From assembly GCA_035352715.1 (NCBI GenBank), contig DAOPYE010000071.1:1-13332 (forward strand): 13,332 bases of DNA, in the 5' to 3' direction. Below the pieces are notes generated by a model. It did not search any database and was not told where the DNA came from. It saw only the letters and a list, made by a program, of their open reading frames with translations. A program made the position numbers and the translations under genes. This document shows, in pieces, positions 6,006-12,943 of the stretch. Positions within the stretch are counted from its first letter, which is position 1, and every line of letters starts with the position of its first letter. Source of the DNA: DAOPYE01 sp035352715. Its GTDB lineage: Bacteria; Acidobacteriota; Holophagae; Holophagales; Holophagaceae.

Positions 6006-8501
6006 ATGGCCAGCACGGGAGCAATGTCCATCCGGGTGATGAAGTTCGGCGGCACCAGCGTCGGCGACGGTGCGCGCATTCGCAACGTCGTGAACCTGGT
6101 GGCCGAGACCCTGAAGACCGACCGCGTCTGCCTGGTTGCGTCGGCCATGGGCGGCATCACCAATCTGCTGGTGAGCGCCGTGCATCCCAGCCGAGCGGAC
6201 CAGGCCGAGGAAGCCGCCGCGAAGTACCTCGCCGCCCACGAGGCCGCCGTGGCGGAGTTGGAAGCCGAACTGGGATCGGAGGCGGGACCGCTTCGACAGG
6301 AGCTGTCAAATCTGGCCGACGAATGCCGCCGCCTGCTCCAGGGCGTCGCCCTGCTGGAGGACTGTTCGCCTTCGGTGCTTGCCAACCTCTCGTCGCTGGG
6401 CGAGCGCGCGTCCTGCGCCATCCTGCGCGCGCTGCTCGCCGCCCGCGGCCTCGCGCCCGAATACCTGGACCCCCGCCAGTACCTCCTGGTGGAGGGGGAT
6501 CCCGTCAACGCCCGCCCGCGCATGGACGACATCCGCGAGCGCTTTGCGGCCCTGCGCGAGGGCGACGAACGCCTCTTCCTGATGCCCGGCTTCTTCGGCG
6601 GCGACGCCCAGGGCAAGATCCTTTCCCTGGGGCGCGGCGGATCGGACTACAGCGCCGCGCTGGCCGCTTCCGCCCTGGACGCGGATCTGCTGGAGATCTG
6701 GACGGACGTGGAGGGCATCTTCAGCGCCGATCCACGCCTGGTGCCCGAAGCCTTCAGCCTGCCCGAGGTGAGCTTCGAGGAGGCCATGGAATTGGCCTTC
6801 TTCGGCGCGAAGGTGCTGCACCCCAAGACCATCTCGCCGGTGCGCGCGCAGGGCATCCCGATCCGCGTGTGCAACAGCTTCAAGCCCGAACACCCCGGCA
6901 CGCTGGTGAAGAACGGCGTGAACCCGCCCCTGCGCGGCGTGCGCGGCATCAGCTTCCTCAAGGGCATGGCGCTGGTGAACGTCACGGGATCCGGCATGGC
7001 CGGCGTGCCCGGCATCGCCGCCCGCCTGTTCAGCGCCCTGGCCCGCAAGGAAATCTCGGTGGCCCTCATCACGCAGAGCAGCAGCGAACTCTCCATCAGC
7101 TTCTGCGTGCGCGAAGTGGACGGCCCCCGCGCCGTCGAGGTGCTGCAGGAGGCCTTCGTGGCCGAGCTGGCCTCGGGCCTGCTGGATGAACTTGAGGTCC
7201 AGCGCGGCCTGTCCATCCTCAGCATCGTCGGCGATGGCATGAAGCTGCGCGCAGGCGTCGCGGGCACCTTCTTCGACGCCCTGGCCGAAGTCGACTGCAA
7301 CGTGGTCGCCATCGCTCAAGGTTCCAGCGAGCGCATCATCAGCGCCGTGGTGCGCGAGGCCGAGGGCGAGCGCGCCATGGCCCACGTCCATCGCCGTTTC
7401 TTCGACACCAAGGAGATCCTGGAGCTGTATCTCTTCGGCGTCGGCAACGTGGGCGGATGCCTGGTGGAACAGATCCGCGCGCAGCAGCCCAAGTTTCTGG
7501 AGCGCGGCCTGGATCTGCGCGTTTGCGCCCTGTCCGGCTCGAAGAAGATGCTCGCCAGCGCCCAGGGTCTGGATCTGGCGACGTGGCGTGAGGATCTGAA
7601 AGTCAGCGCGACCCCTTCGAATCTGGATGCGATCCTGGCGGATGTGCAGGACCGGCGCCCGACGCTGCCGGTCTTCGTGGATTGCACCACCAGCGCGGAT
7701 CTGTCTGAACGGTATCCCGATATCTTCGACGCGGGCCTGCACGTGGTCGTGGCCAATAAGAAGGCCAATAGCGCCGCCCTCGCCTTCTACCGCGAAATCC
7801 GCCAGCGCGCTTCGCGCCGCATGCGGCGCTTCCTGTATGAGACCAACGTCGGCGCGGGCCTGCCCGTCATCGACACGCTGAAGAACCTGGTCATCACCGG
7901 CGATCGCGTGCTGCGCTTCGAGGGCATTCTCTCGGGCTCCATGTCCTTCATCCTGGGCCTCATCGGCGATGGCACGCCGCTATCGGAAGCGGTTACCGCC
8001 GCCAAGGAGCGCGGCTATACCGAGCCCGATCCCCGCGATGATCTCAGCGGCATGGACGTGGCCCGCAAGCTGTTGATCCTGGCGCGCGAGATGGGCCTTT
8101 CCATGGAACTTTCAGACGTGGTGGTGGAAGGCCTGCTGCCCGCCAGCTTCGATGACAGCGGCGAAATTCCTGATTTCATGGCGCGGCTGAACCAGCTCGA
8201 CGCGGAGTTCAAGGAACGCCTCGAGCAGCTCAAGCGCGAGGGCAAGGTGCTGCGCTATATAGGCTCCATCACGCCCGAGGGTTGTCGCGTGGGCCTGCAG
8301 CCCGTGGGCTACGAGCACCCGTTGGCCGCCGTGAAGGGTGGCGAGAACGCCCTGTCCTTCCTCACCGAGCGCTACCAGCCGCATCCCATGGTCATCCGCG
8401 GTTATGGCGCCGGCGCCGAAGTCACGGCCGCGGGCGTCTTGGGCGATGTGCTGCGCCTGGCCCCCTTGGGCGCGCCTCTCGCACCGAAGGACCGCGCATG
8501 A
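6006..8501 (+). CDS. thrA: Bifunctional aspartokinase / homoserine dehydrogenase
   Basis: An 831-residue fusion catalysing the first and third steps of the aspartate pathway: phosphorylation of L-aspartate, then NAD(P)H reduction of aspartate semialdehyde to homoserine. The length matches E. coli ThrA (820) and MetL. The kinase part has KFGGTS (13-18), LSLGRGGSDYSA (206-217) and EIWTDVEGIFSADPR (230-244). Two ACT-like regulatory segments follow at about 321-395 and 400-465, the expected place for allosteric control. The dehydrogenase part has the nucleotide-binding LFGVGNVGG (476-484), VVANKKA (581-587), TNVGAGLP (613-620), ILSGSMSFIL (641-650), DPRDDLSGMDVARK (675-688) and the C-terminal RGYGAGAEVTA. 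The start at 6006 follows GAGGA by 3 nt; ATG 6024 and 6039 are alternatives, and the frame open back to 5910 crosses the attenuator. Placement beside thrB and thrC, plus the leader, favours ThrA over MetL. Confidence 0.95.
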   Translation: MASTGAMSIRVMKFGGTSVGDGARIRNVVNLVAETLKTDRVCLVASAMGGITNLLVSAVHPSRADQAEEAAAKYLAAHEAAVAELEAELGSEAGPLRQELSNLADECRRLLQGVALLEDCSPSVLANLSSLGERASCAILRALLAARGLAPEYLDPRQYLLVEGDPVNARPRMDDIRERFAALREGDERLFLMPGFFGGDAQGKILSLGRGGSDYSAALAASALDADLLEIWTDVEGIFSADPRLVPEAFSLPEVSFEEAMELAFFGAKVLHPKTISPVRAQGIPIRVCNSFKPEHPGTLVKNGVNPPLRGVRGISFLKGMALVNVTGSGMAGVPGIAARLFSALARKEISVALITQSSSELSISFCVREVDGPRAVEVLQEAFVAELASGLLDELEVQRGLSILSIVGDGMKLRAGVAGTFFDALAEVDCNVVAIAQGSSERIISAVVREAEGERAMAHVHRRFFDTKEILELYLFGVGNVGGCLVEQIRAQQPKFLERGLDLRVCALSGSKKMLASAQGLDLATWREDLKVSATPSNLDAILADVQDRRPTLPVFVDCTTSADLSERYPDIFDAGLHVVVANKKANSAALAFYREIRQRASRRMRRFLYETNVGAGLPVIDTLKNLVITGDRVLRFEGILSGSMSFILGLIGDGTPLSEAVTAAKERGYTEPDPRDDLSGMDVARKLLILAREMGLSMELSDVVVEGLLPASFDDSGEIPDFMARLNQLDAEFKERLEQLKREGKVLRYIGSITPEGCRVGLQPVGYEHPLAAVKGGENALSFLTERYQPHPMVIRGYGAGAEVTAAGVLGDVLRLAPLGAPLAPKDRA

Positions 8502-9460
8502 ACCTGTCTTCGCGCAGCGCGAGGGCCTACGCCCCCGCCAGCATCGGCAACGTGGCCGCGGGTTTCGATATCCTGGGCGCGGCGCTCGCGCCCCTGGATG
8601 GAAGCCCGCTGGGAGACGTGGTCGAAGCGCGCTTTGCGCCGGAAGACGCCTTCACCCTCGAAGGCCCTTACGCTGAAAGGCTGGGCCGGGAATCCAAGAC
8701 CAACCTCGTGCAGCGCACGCGCGATCTCTTCCGCGAGGCGCTGGCGGCCAAGGGCGCGGCACTCGCGCCCTTGGCCCTGCGCCTGGAAAAGCATCTGCCC
8801 CTGAGCAGCGGCCTGGGCTCCAGCGCCAGTTCCATCGTGGCCACGCTCGCGGCCCTGCAGGCGCTCTGCGGCGAACCCTTTTCGCGCACGGAATGCCTGG
8901 AGCTCGCCGCCCGGGCCGAGGGCACGTACAGCGGCGGCGCGATCCTGGACAACGTCGCGCCCTGCCTGCTGGGCGGCCTCCAGATGGTGGTCCCGGGGGA
9001 CGAAGGGCCAACGGTGCGCGGCCTGCCTTGGCCTGATGATCTGGTCTTCGTCGTCTGCCATCCCAATTTCGAGCTGCCCACGGCGAAGAGCCGCGCCGTG
9101 CTGCCCGAAGCAATTCCCCTGGATCGCGCCGTGGCCTTCGCGGACAACCTGGCGGGCCTCATCCACGCCCTGCACAGCCGCGATCGCCGCCTACTGGCGA
9201 GATGCCTGCGCGACCCGCTGGCAGAGCCCTTCCGCGCGGACCTCGTGCCCGGATTCAGCGCTGCCCAGACCGCCGCACGGAAGTCCGGAGCGATCGGCTG
9301 TAGCCTCTCGGGCTCCGGCCCCGCCACCTTTGCCGTCGCCACCGATGACCGCGCCCCAGCCATCGCAGAGGCCCTGGCTTCCGCCTTCCGGGAAGCGGGC
9401 CTCAATAGCCAAACCTGGATCTGTGGACTGGATCAGGAAGGCGCGCGGGTGCTGGCATGA
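8498..9460 (+). CDS. thrB: Homoserine kinase (GHMP family)
   Basis: A 320-residue cytoplasmic enzyme phosphorylating homoserine to O-phosphohomoserine, the substrate of ThrC next door. Three GHMP kinase motifs are visible: YAPASIGNVAAGFDILGAAL near the N-terminus (11-30), the ATP-binding glycine/serine loop LPLSSGLGSSASS (100-112), and the C-terminal GCSLSGSGPATFA (267-279). The length is near the usual 305-320. EGTYSGGAILDNVAPCLLGG (141-160) matches the conserved homoserine kinase segment that in E. coli reads HPDNVAPCLLGG. The start ATG at 8498 overlaps the thrA stop as ATGA, so translation is probably coupled; a separate ribosome binding site is not obvious (GAAGGACC lies about 8 nt upstream). 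Confidence 0.95.
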   Translation: MNLSSRSARAYAPASIGNVAAGFDILGAALAPLDGSPLGDVVEARFAPEDAFTLEGPYAERLGRESKTNLVQRTRDLFREALAAKGAALAPLALRLEKHLPLSSGLGSSASSIVATLAALQALCGEPFSRTECLELAARAEGTYSGGAILDNVAPCLLGGLQMVVPGDEGPTVRGLPWPDDLVFVVCHPNFELPTAKSRAVLPEAIPLDRAVAFADNLAGLIHALHSRDRRLLARCLRDPLAEPFRADLVPGFSAAQTAARKSGAIGCSLSGSGPATFAVATDDRAPAIAEALASAFREAGLNSQTWICGLDQEGARVLA

Positions 9461-10755
9461 GGCTCGTCAGCACCACCAATCCGCGCCAGCGCGCCACGTT
9501 CGTGCAGGCGATCCTGGAAGGCATCGCGCCCGATGGTGGACGCTACGTGCCGGAGCCGCTGCCCTGTTTCCGTGATGTCTCGGCGCTCTTGGACATGGAC
9601 TGTCAAACGCGATCGGTGGAGATCCTGCTCCGCTTCCTGGGCGAGGAATTCAGCCGCGACGATGTGGAGAGCATCGTCGCGAAGGTGTTCGATATTCCGA
9701 CGCCGCTTGTGCGGATTTCCAGCGGCATGTTCGCGCTGGAGCTGGGGCATGGTCCCAGCGGATCCTCCAAGGATTTCGGCGCGCGCTTCCTGGCGGCGAT
9801 GCTGGAGCAGATCCAGCGCCGGGACCCCGGCCTTCGCACCGTGCTTGCGGCCACGGCCGGAGATACGGGCGGCGCGCTGGCCCAGGCCCTGCACGGGCTC
9901 AAGGGCTTCCGCGTCGCGCTGCTCTATCCCGAAGGGCGCGTCTCCCCCGTCCAGGAGCGCCTGATGATGCCGGGCGGCAATATCCTGGCCTACGCGGTCG
10001 AGGGCGATTTCGAGGCTTGCCAACGCATGGTCGACGCCTGCGTGGCGGACCGCGAACTGGCGCGCAGCATCGGTCTGGTGCCCGCCGGGGGCGCGAACAT
10101 CGCGCGCGTGCTGGGCCTGGTCCCCATCTGGTACGAACTCGCCGCGCAACTTCAGGCCTTGGATCTCCGCGAGGCGCCGGTGGTCTCCATCCCCAGCGGC
10201 ACGGGAACGACCTTGTGCTCGGGCGTGCTGGCCTGGAAGACGGGTCTGCCCATCAAGGCGTTCGTCGCCGCGAGCAACGCCAACCGGGCGCTTTGCGATG
10301 CGCTGGAAGGTCAACGGCGGGATTCAGAGCGCCCCGTCATCCCCACGCTATCGAACGCCATGGACGTGGCCTTTGCCAGCGACTGGGCGCGCATCCAGAA
10401 GCTGTTCGAGGACCGCCCGGAACGGCTGCGCACCCAGATCCGCTGGGGCAGCCTGGATGACGCGAAGACGCGCCAGGCCATGTGGGAACTCAGCGCCGCG
10501 GGCTACACGCCGGAACCGCACACGGCCGTGGGCTACGGCGTGCTGCGCGAACGGATCGGCCTGAAAGAGCCCGGCGTCTTTCTGGCCACGGCCCATCCCG
10601 CCAAGTTCCGCGAGCAGCTGGAGCGCGACATGAATCTGCACGCGCCCGTCTCGCCCGCCCTGGAAGCGACCCTGGCCAATTGTCTAGATCCTTCCATCCA
10701 CCGGAAAAGCTTGCCTGCGGATCCGCAGGCCCTGCGCGCGGCCCTTCTGGATTGA
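9457..10755 (+). CDS. thrC: Threonine synthase (PLP-dependent), divergent active-site loops
   Basis: A 432-residue PLP enzyme converting O-phosphohomoserine to threonine, the last step of the pathway. The N-terminus MRLVSTTNPRQRATFVQAIL and GIAPDGGRYVPEPLP (22-36) are typical of the bacterial ThrC class. The Schiff-base lysine is K105 in SSKDFGARFL. ATAGDTGGA (132-140) is the conserved substrate loop and TLSNAMDVAFASDW is the usual NAMDV segment. Three spots deviate from common ThrC: SGSSKDFG where TLAFKDFG is typical, AGGANIARV where NSINWAR-type sequence is typical, and PSGTGTT (246-252) where the PLP phosphate loop is usually P-G-NFG-like. The start ATG at 9457 overlaps the thrB stop as ATGA. 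GAAGG in the end of thrB, about 15 nt upstream, is the nearest purine-rich site. Location in the operon supports the role despite the divergence. Confidence 0.9.
   Translation: MRLVSTTNPRQRATFVQAILEGIAPDGGRYVPEPLPCFRDVSALLDMDCQTRSVEILLRFLGEEFSRDDVESIVAKVFDIPTPLVRISSGMFALELGHGPSGSSKDFGARFLAAMLEQIQRRDPGLRTVLAATAGDTGGALAQALHGLKGFRVALLYPEGRVSPVQERLMMPGGNILAYAVEGDFEACQRMVDACVADRELARSIGLVPAGGANIARVLGLVPIWYELAAQLQALDLREAPVVSIPSGTGTTLCSGVLAWKTGLPIKAFVAASNANRALCDALEGQRRDSERPVIPTLSNAMDVAFASDWARIQKLFEDRPERLRTQIRWGSLDDAKTRQAMWELSAAGYTPEPHTAVGYGVLRERIGLKEPGVFLATAHPAKFREQLERDMNLHAPVSPALEATLANCLDPSIHRKSLPADPQALRAALLD
10713..10730. repeat. Perfect 18-nt palindrome near the 3' end of thrC
   Basis: GCCTGCGGATCCGCAGGC is a perfect inverted repeat, foldable as a 7-bp stem with a GATC loop, 25 nt before the end of thrC. 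No T-run follows, so it is not an intrinsic terminator. In mRNA the hairpin would sit between thrC and asd. A function in transcript processing or stability is only a possibility, since the bases also encode sensible ThrC residues (LPADPQAL). Confidence 0.5.
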
Positions 10756-10807
10756 GACTGCGGCTGCATTGAAACAACCCCTGCTTGAAATCACGAAACC
10801 CATCCCC

Positions 10808-10813
10808 AAGGAG
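10808..10813 (+). promoter_or_regulatory. Strong ribosome binding site fixing the asd start
   Basis: AAGGAG lies 6 nt before ATG at 10820. It is the best ribosome binding site in the operon and decides the asd start against the in-frame TTG at 10769, which would add 17 residues that Asd proteins do not have. The remaining 10756-10807 gap shows no terminator or clear promoter, so asd is likely expressed from the thr transcript with independent translation initiation. Confidence 0.8.
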
Positions 10814-10819
10814 AACCCC

Positions 10820-11926
10820 ATGAAGAAGGTCGGCATCATCGGTTGGCGCGGCATGGTCGGCAGCGTGCTCATGCAGCGCATGGCGGAGGAGAAGGACTTC
10901 GACGGCAGCTTCGAGGCCATCTACTTCACCACGTCCCAGGGCGGCAGCAAGGGGCCGGACGGCAAGCCGCTGCTGGACGCCTTCAGCCTCGACGCACTCT
11001 CGGCGCTGGACATCATCGTCACCTGCCAGGGCGGCGACTACACGAGCGAGGTGCATCCCAAGCTGCGCTCGAGCGGCTGGCAGGGCCTCTGGATCGACGC
11101 GGCTTCCACGCTGCGCATGAAGGATGACGCCGTCATCGTCCTCGACCCCGTGAACCGCCGCGTGATCGACGAGGGCCTGAATAACGGGATCAAGGATTTC
11201 ATCGGCGGCAACTGCACGGTGAGCCTGATGCTGATGGGCATCGGCGGGCTGTTCGAGCAGGGCTGGGTGGAATGGCTGACGTCCATGACCTACCAGGCCG
11301 CCAGCGGCGCGGGCGCGAAGAACATGCGCGAACTGGTGCGCCAGATGGGAGCCATCGGCGCCATCGACCCGGCGCTCCAGGACGACCGGGGCGCGATCCT
11401 GGAATTGGACAGAACTGTCAATTCTGTCATCCGCAGCGAATCCTTCCCCACGGCCAACTTCGGCGCGCCGCTGGCGGGCAGCCTGATCCCCTGGATCGAC
11501 AAGGCCTGGGAGAACGGCCAGACCAAGGAGGAATGGAAGGGCGTCGCCGAGACGAACAAGATCCTGGGCACCAAGCGTCAGATCCCCGTGGACGGCCAGT
11601 GCGTGCGCATCGGCGCCATGCGCTGCCACAGCCAGGGCATCACCATCAAACTCACCAAGGACGTGCCCCTGCCCGAGATTCGCGAAGCCATCCAAGCCCA
11701 CAATCCCTGGGCCAAGGTGGTCGAAAACACCAAGGAAGCCACGCTAAAGGAACTAAGCCCGGCGGCCGTCTCCGGCACGCTGACCGTGCCCGTGGGCCGC
11801 ATCCGCAAGATGAACCTCGGCCCCGAATATCTGACGCTCTTCACCGTGGGCGATCAGCTGCTGTGGGGCGCCGCCGAACCTGTGCGCCGCATGCTGCTCA
11901 TCGCGCTGGGCTCGAAGAAGATCTGA
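10820..11926 (+). CDS. asd: Aspartate-semialdehyde dehydrogenase, E. coli type
   Basis: A 368-residue enzyme reducing aspartyl phosphate to aspartate semialdehyde with NADPH, the second step between the two ThrA activities. The N-terminal dinucleotide fold begins KKVGIIGWRGMVGSVLMQRM. The catalytic cysteine is C132 in GGNCTVSLMLM. Other expected residues are Q159 in TYQAASGAGA, E238 in EEWKG, R263 and H270 in CVRIGAMRCHSQ. The C-terminus ends FTVGDQLLWGAAEPVRRML. Length and long runs of recognisable sequence match the enterobacterial Asd (367 residues) rather than the shorter Gram-positive or archaeal type. In E. coli asd is not in the thr operon; here it sits 64 nt after thrC, completing the aspartate-to-threonine set. 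It also feeds lysine and methionine synthesis, so an independent translation signal makes sense. Confidence 0.96.
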   Translation: MKKVGIIGWRGMVGSVLMQRMAEEKDFDGSFEAIYFTTSQGGSKGPDGKPLLDAFSLDALSALDIIVTCQGGDYTSEVHPKLRSSGWQGLWIDAASTLRMKDDAVIVLDPVNRRVIDEGLNNGIKDFIGGNCTVSLMLMGIGGLFEQGWVEWLTSMTYQAASGAGAKNMRELVRQMGAIGAIDPALQDDRGAILELDRTVNSVIRSESFPTANFGAPLAGSLIPWIDKAWENGQTKEEWKGVAETNKILGTKRQIPVDGQCVRIGAMRCHSQGITIKLTKDVPLPEIREAIQAHNPWAKVVENTKEATLKELSPAAVSGTLTVPVGRIRKMNLGPEYLTLFTVGDQLLWGAAEPVRRMLLIALGSKKI

Positions 11927-11928
11927 CC

Positions 11929-12765
11929 ATGAACGCCCGACTCCAACTCGTTGATGTGTTCGCCACGGGGGCCCTCACGGGCAATCCGCTGGCGGTGGTC
12001 TCCGGCGCGGAAGGTCTCTCCAAAGCCCGGATGCAGGCCTTCGCGCGCTGGATCAACTTTTCGGAAACCACCTTCCTGCTGCCGCCCACGCGCCCGGAGG
12101 CCGACTACCGGGTGCGGATCTTCACCCCCGGCGGCGAGCTGGATTTCGCGGGGCACCCCACGCTGGGCACCTGCTGCGCGTGGCTTCAGGCGGGCGGCCA
12201 GCCCCGCGATCCAAAGGAAATCATCCAGGAATGCGGCGTGGGCCTCGTGCGCCTGCGCCGCGACGCGGATCGCTTGGCCTTCGCGGCCCCGCCCCTGAGC
12301 GACGCCGCCGTGGAGCCGGCCCTTCTGGAGGACATTCGCAAGGCGCTGGGCCTGAAACCCGCGCAGATCCGCGCTTCGCGCCATCTGGACAACGGCACCG
12401 TCTGGGTGGGCCTGCTGCTGGATCGCGCCGACGAAGTGCTGGCCCTGGAACCAGACCAGGCCGCACTCAAGCATCTGCCCAAGGTCGGCGTCATCGCGCC
12501 CCACGCCAAGGACAGCACGGCCGATTTCGAGGTGCGCGCCTTTCCGGTCAGCGTCGGCATCCCCGAAGACCCCGTGACCGGCAGCCTGAACGCGTCGCTG
12601 GCCCAGTGGCTGATGCACGAGGGCATTGCGCCCCAGCGCTACACCGTCGCCCAGGGCGCGCGCCTGGGCCGCGCCGGACGGCTGCACATCGCCCGCGAGG
12701 GCGCAGAGACCTGGATCGGCGGCCGCAGCGTTCTGCTCTCGCAGGGAGCGCTGACGCTGGATTGA
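11929..12765 (+). CDS. PhzF-family (phenazine biosynthesis-like / epimerase fold) protein
   Basis: A 278-residue protein of the PhzF superfamily, which share the diaminopimelate-epimerase fold and mostly catalyse isomerisations; few members make phenazines. Family hallmarks are LVDVFATGALTGNPLAVV (7-24), the catalytic glutamate E46 in NFSETTFLLPP, GELDFAGHPTLGT (69-81), and PEDPVTGSLNASL near 215-227. Length matches the family (260-300). The start ATG at 11929 lies only 2 nt after the asd stop, with a weak purine-rich stretch (GAAGAAG) upstream, so coupled translation from asd is likely. No phenazine genes are visible, so a phenazine role is unlikely. Its position at the end of a threonine operon hints at an amino-acid-related isomerase or side-product repair activity, but the substrate cannot be read from the sequence. 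Confidence 0.85.
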   Translation: MNARLQLVDVFATGALTGNPLAVVSGAEGLSKARMQAFARWINFSETTFLLPPTRPEADYRVRIFTPGGELDFAGHPTLGTCCAWLQAGGQPRDPKEIIQECGVGLVRLRRDADRLAFAAPPLSDAAVEPALLEDIRKALGLKPAQIRASRHLDNGTVWVGLLLDRADEVLALEPDQAALKHLPKVGVIAPHAKDSTADFEVRAFPVSVGIPEDPVTGSLNASLAQWLMHEGIAPQRYTVAQGARLGRAGRLHIAREGAETWIGGRSVLLSQGALTLD

Positions 12766-12786
12766 TCGCAGGGGCGGCGAATCGAT

Positions 12787-12801
12787 CCCGCACGGTGCGG
12801 G
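12787..12801. repeat. Perfect inverted repeat after the thr operon
   Basis: CCCGCAC-G-GTGCGGG, 7-bp arms around one base (realistically a 6-bp stem with a 3-nt loop), begins 21 nt after the phzF-like stop codon. No T-run follows, so it is not a typical intrinsic terminator, but its position fits the 3' end of the thr transcript or an operator for the next gene. The rest of 12766-12943 holds only a weak promoter candidate. Confidence 0.4.
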
Positions 12802-12866
12802 CCGGGGTTCCGAGTCCAGATTCTCGAGGCCGGATTCTCAAGCATGGTTCGGCAATCTTGGTGGGC

Positions 12867-12895
12867 TTTCCTTGGGGTCTGGGTGGTCCTATCCT
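12867..12895 (+). promoter_or_regulatory. Weak promoter candidate for the last gene
   Basis: TTTCCT (12867-12872) and TATCCT (12890-12895) are spaced 17 nt apart, matching three and four of six sigma70 consensus bases. The -10 lies about 49 nt before the chosen start at 12944. This is weak motif evidence in a G/T-rich stretch. Confidence 0.2.
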
Positions 12896-12943
12896 TTTGA
12901 GAACAAAAGCAAAAGAACCGCGATCATGCTCGATAGGCGCCTC

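Noticed and set aside
6306..7742. Long minus-strand frame opposite thrA
   Set aside because: Shadow of thrA codon bias; no recognisable protein features and no independent start signals.
10769..10819. TTG start giving a 17-residue longer Asd
   Set aside because: AAGGAG before ATG 10820 and the family's usual N-terminus (KKVGIIGWRGMVGS) support the ATG.
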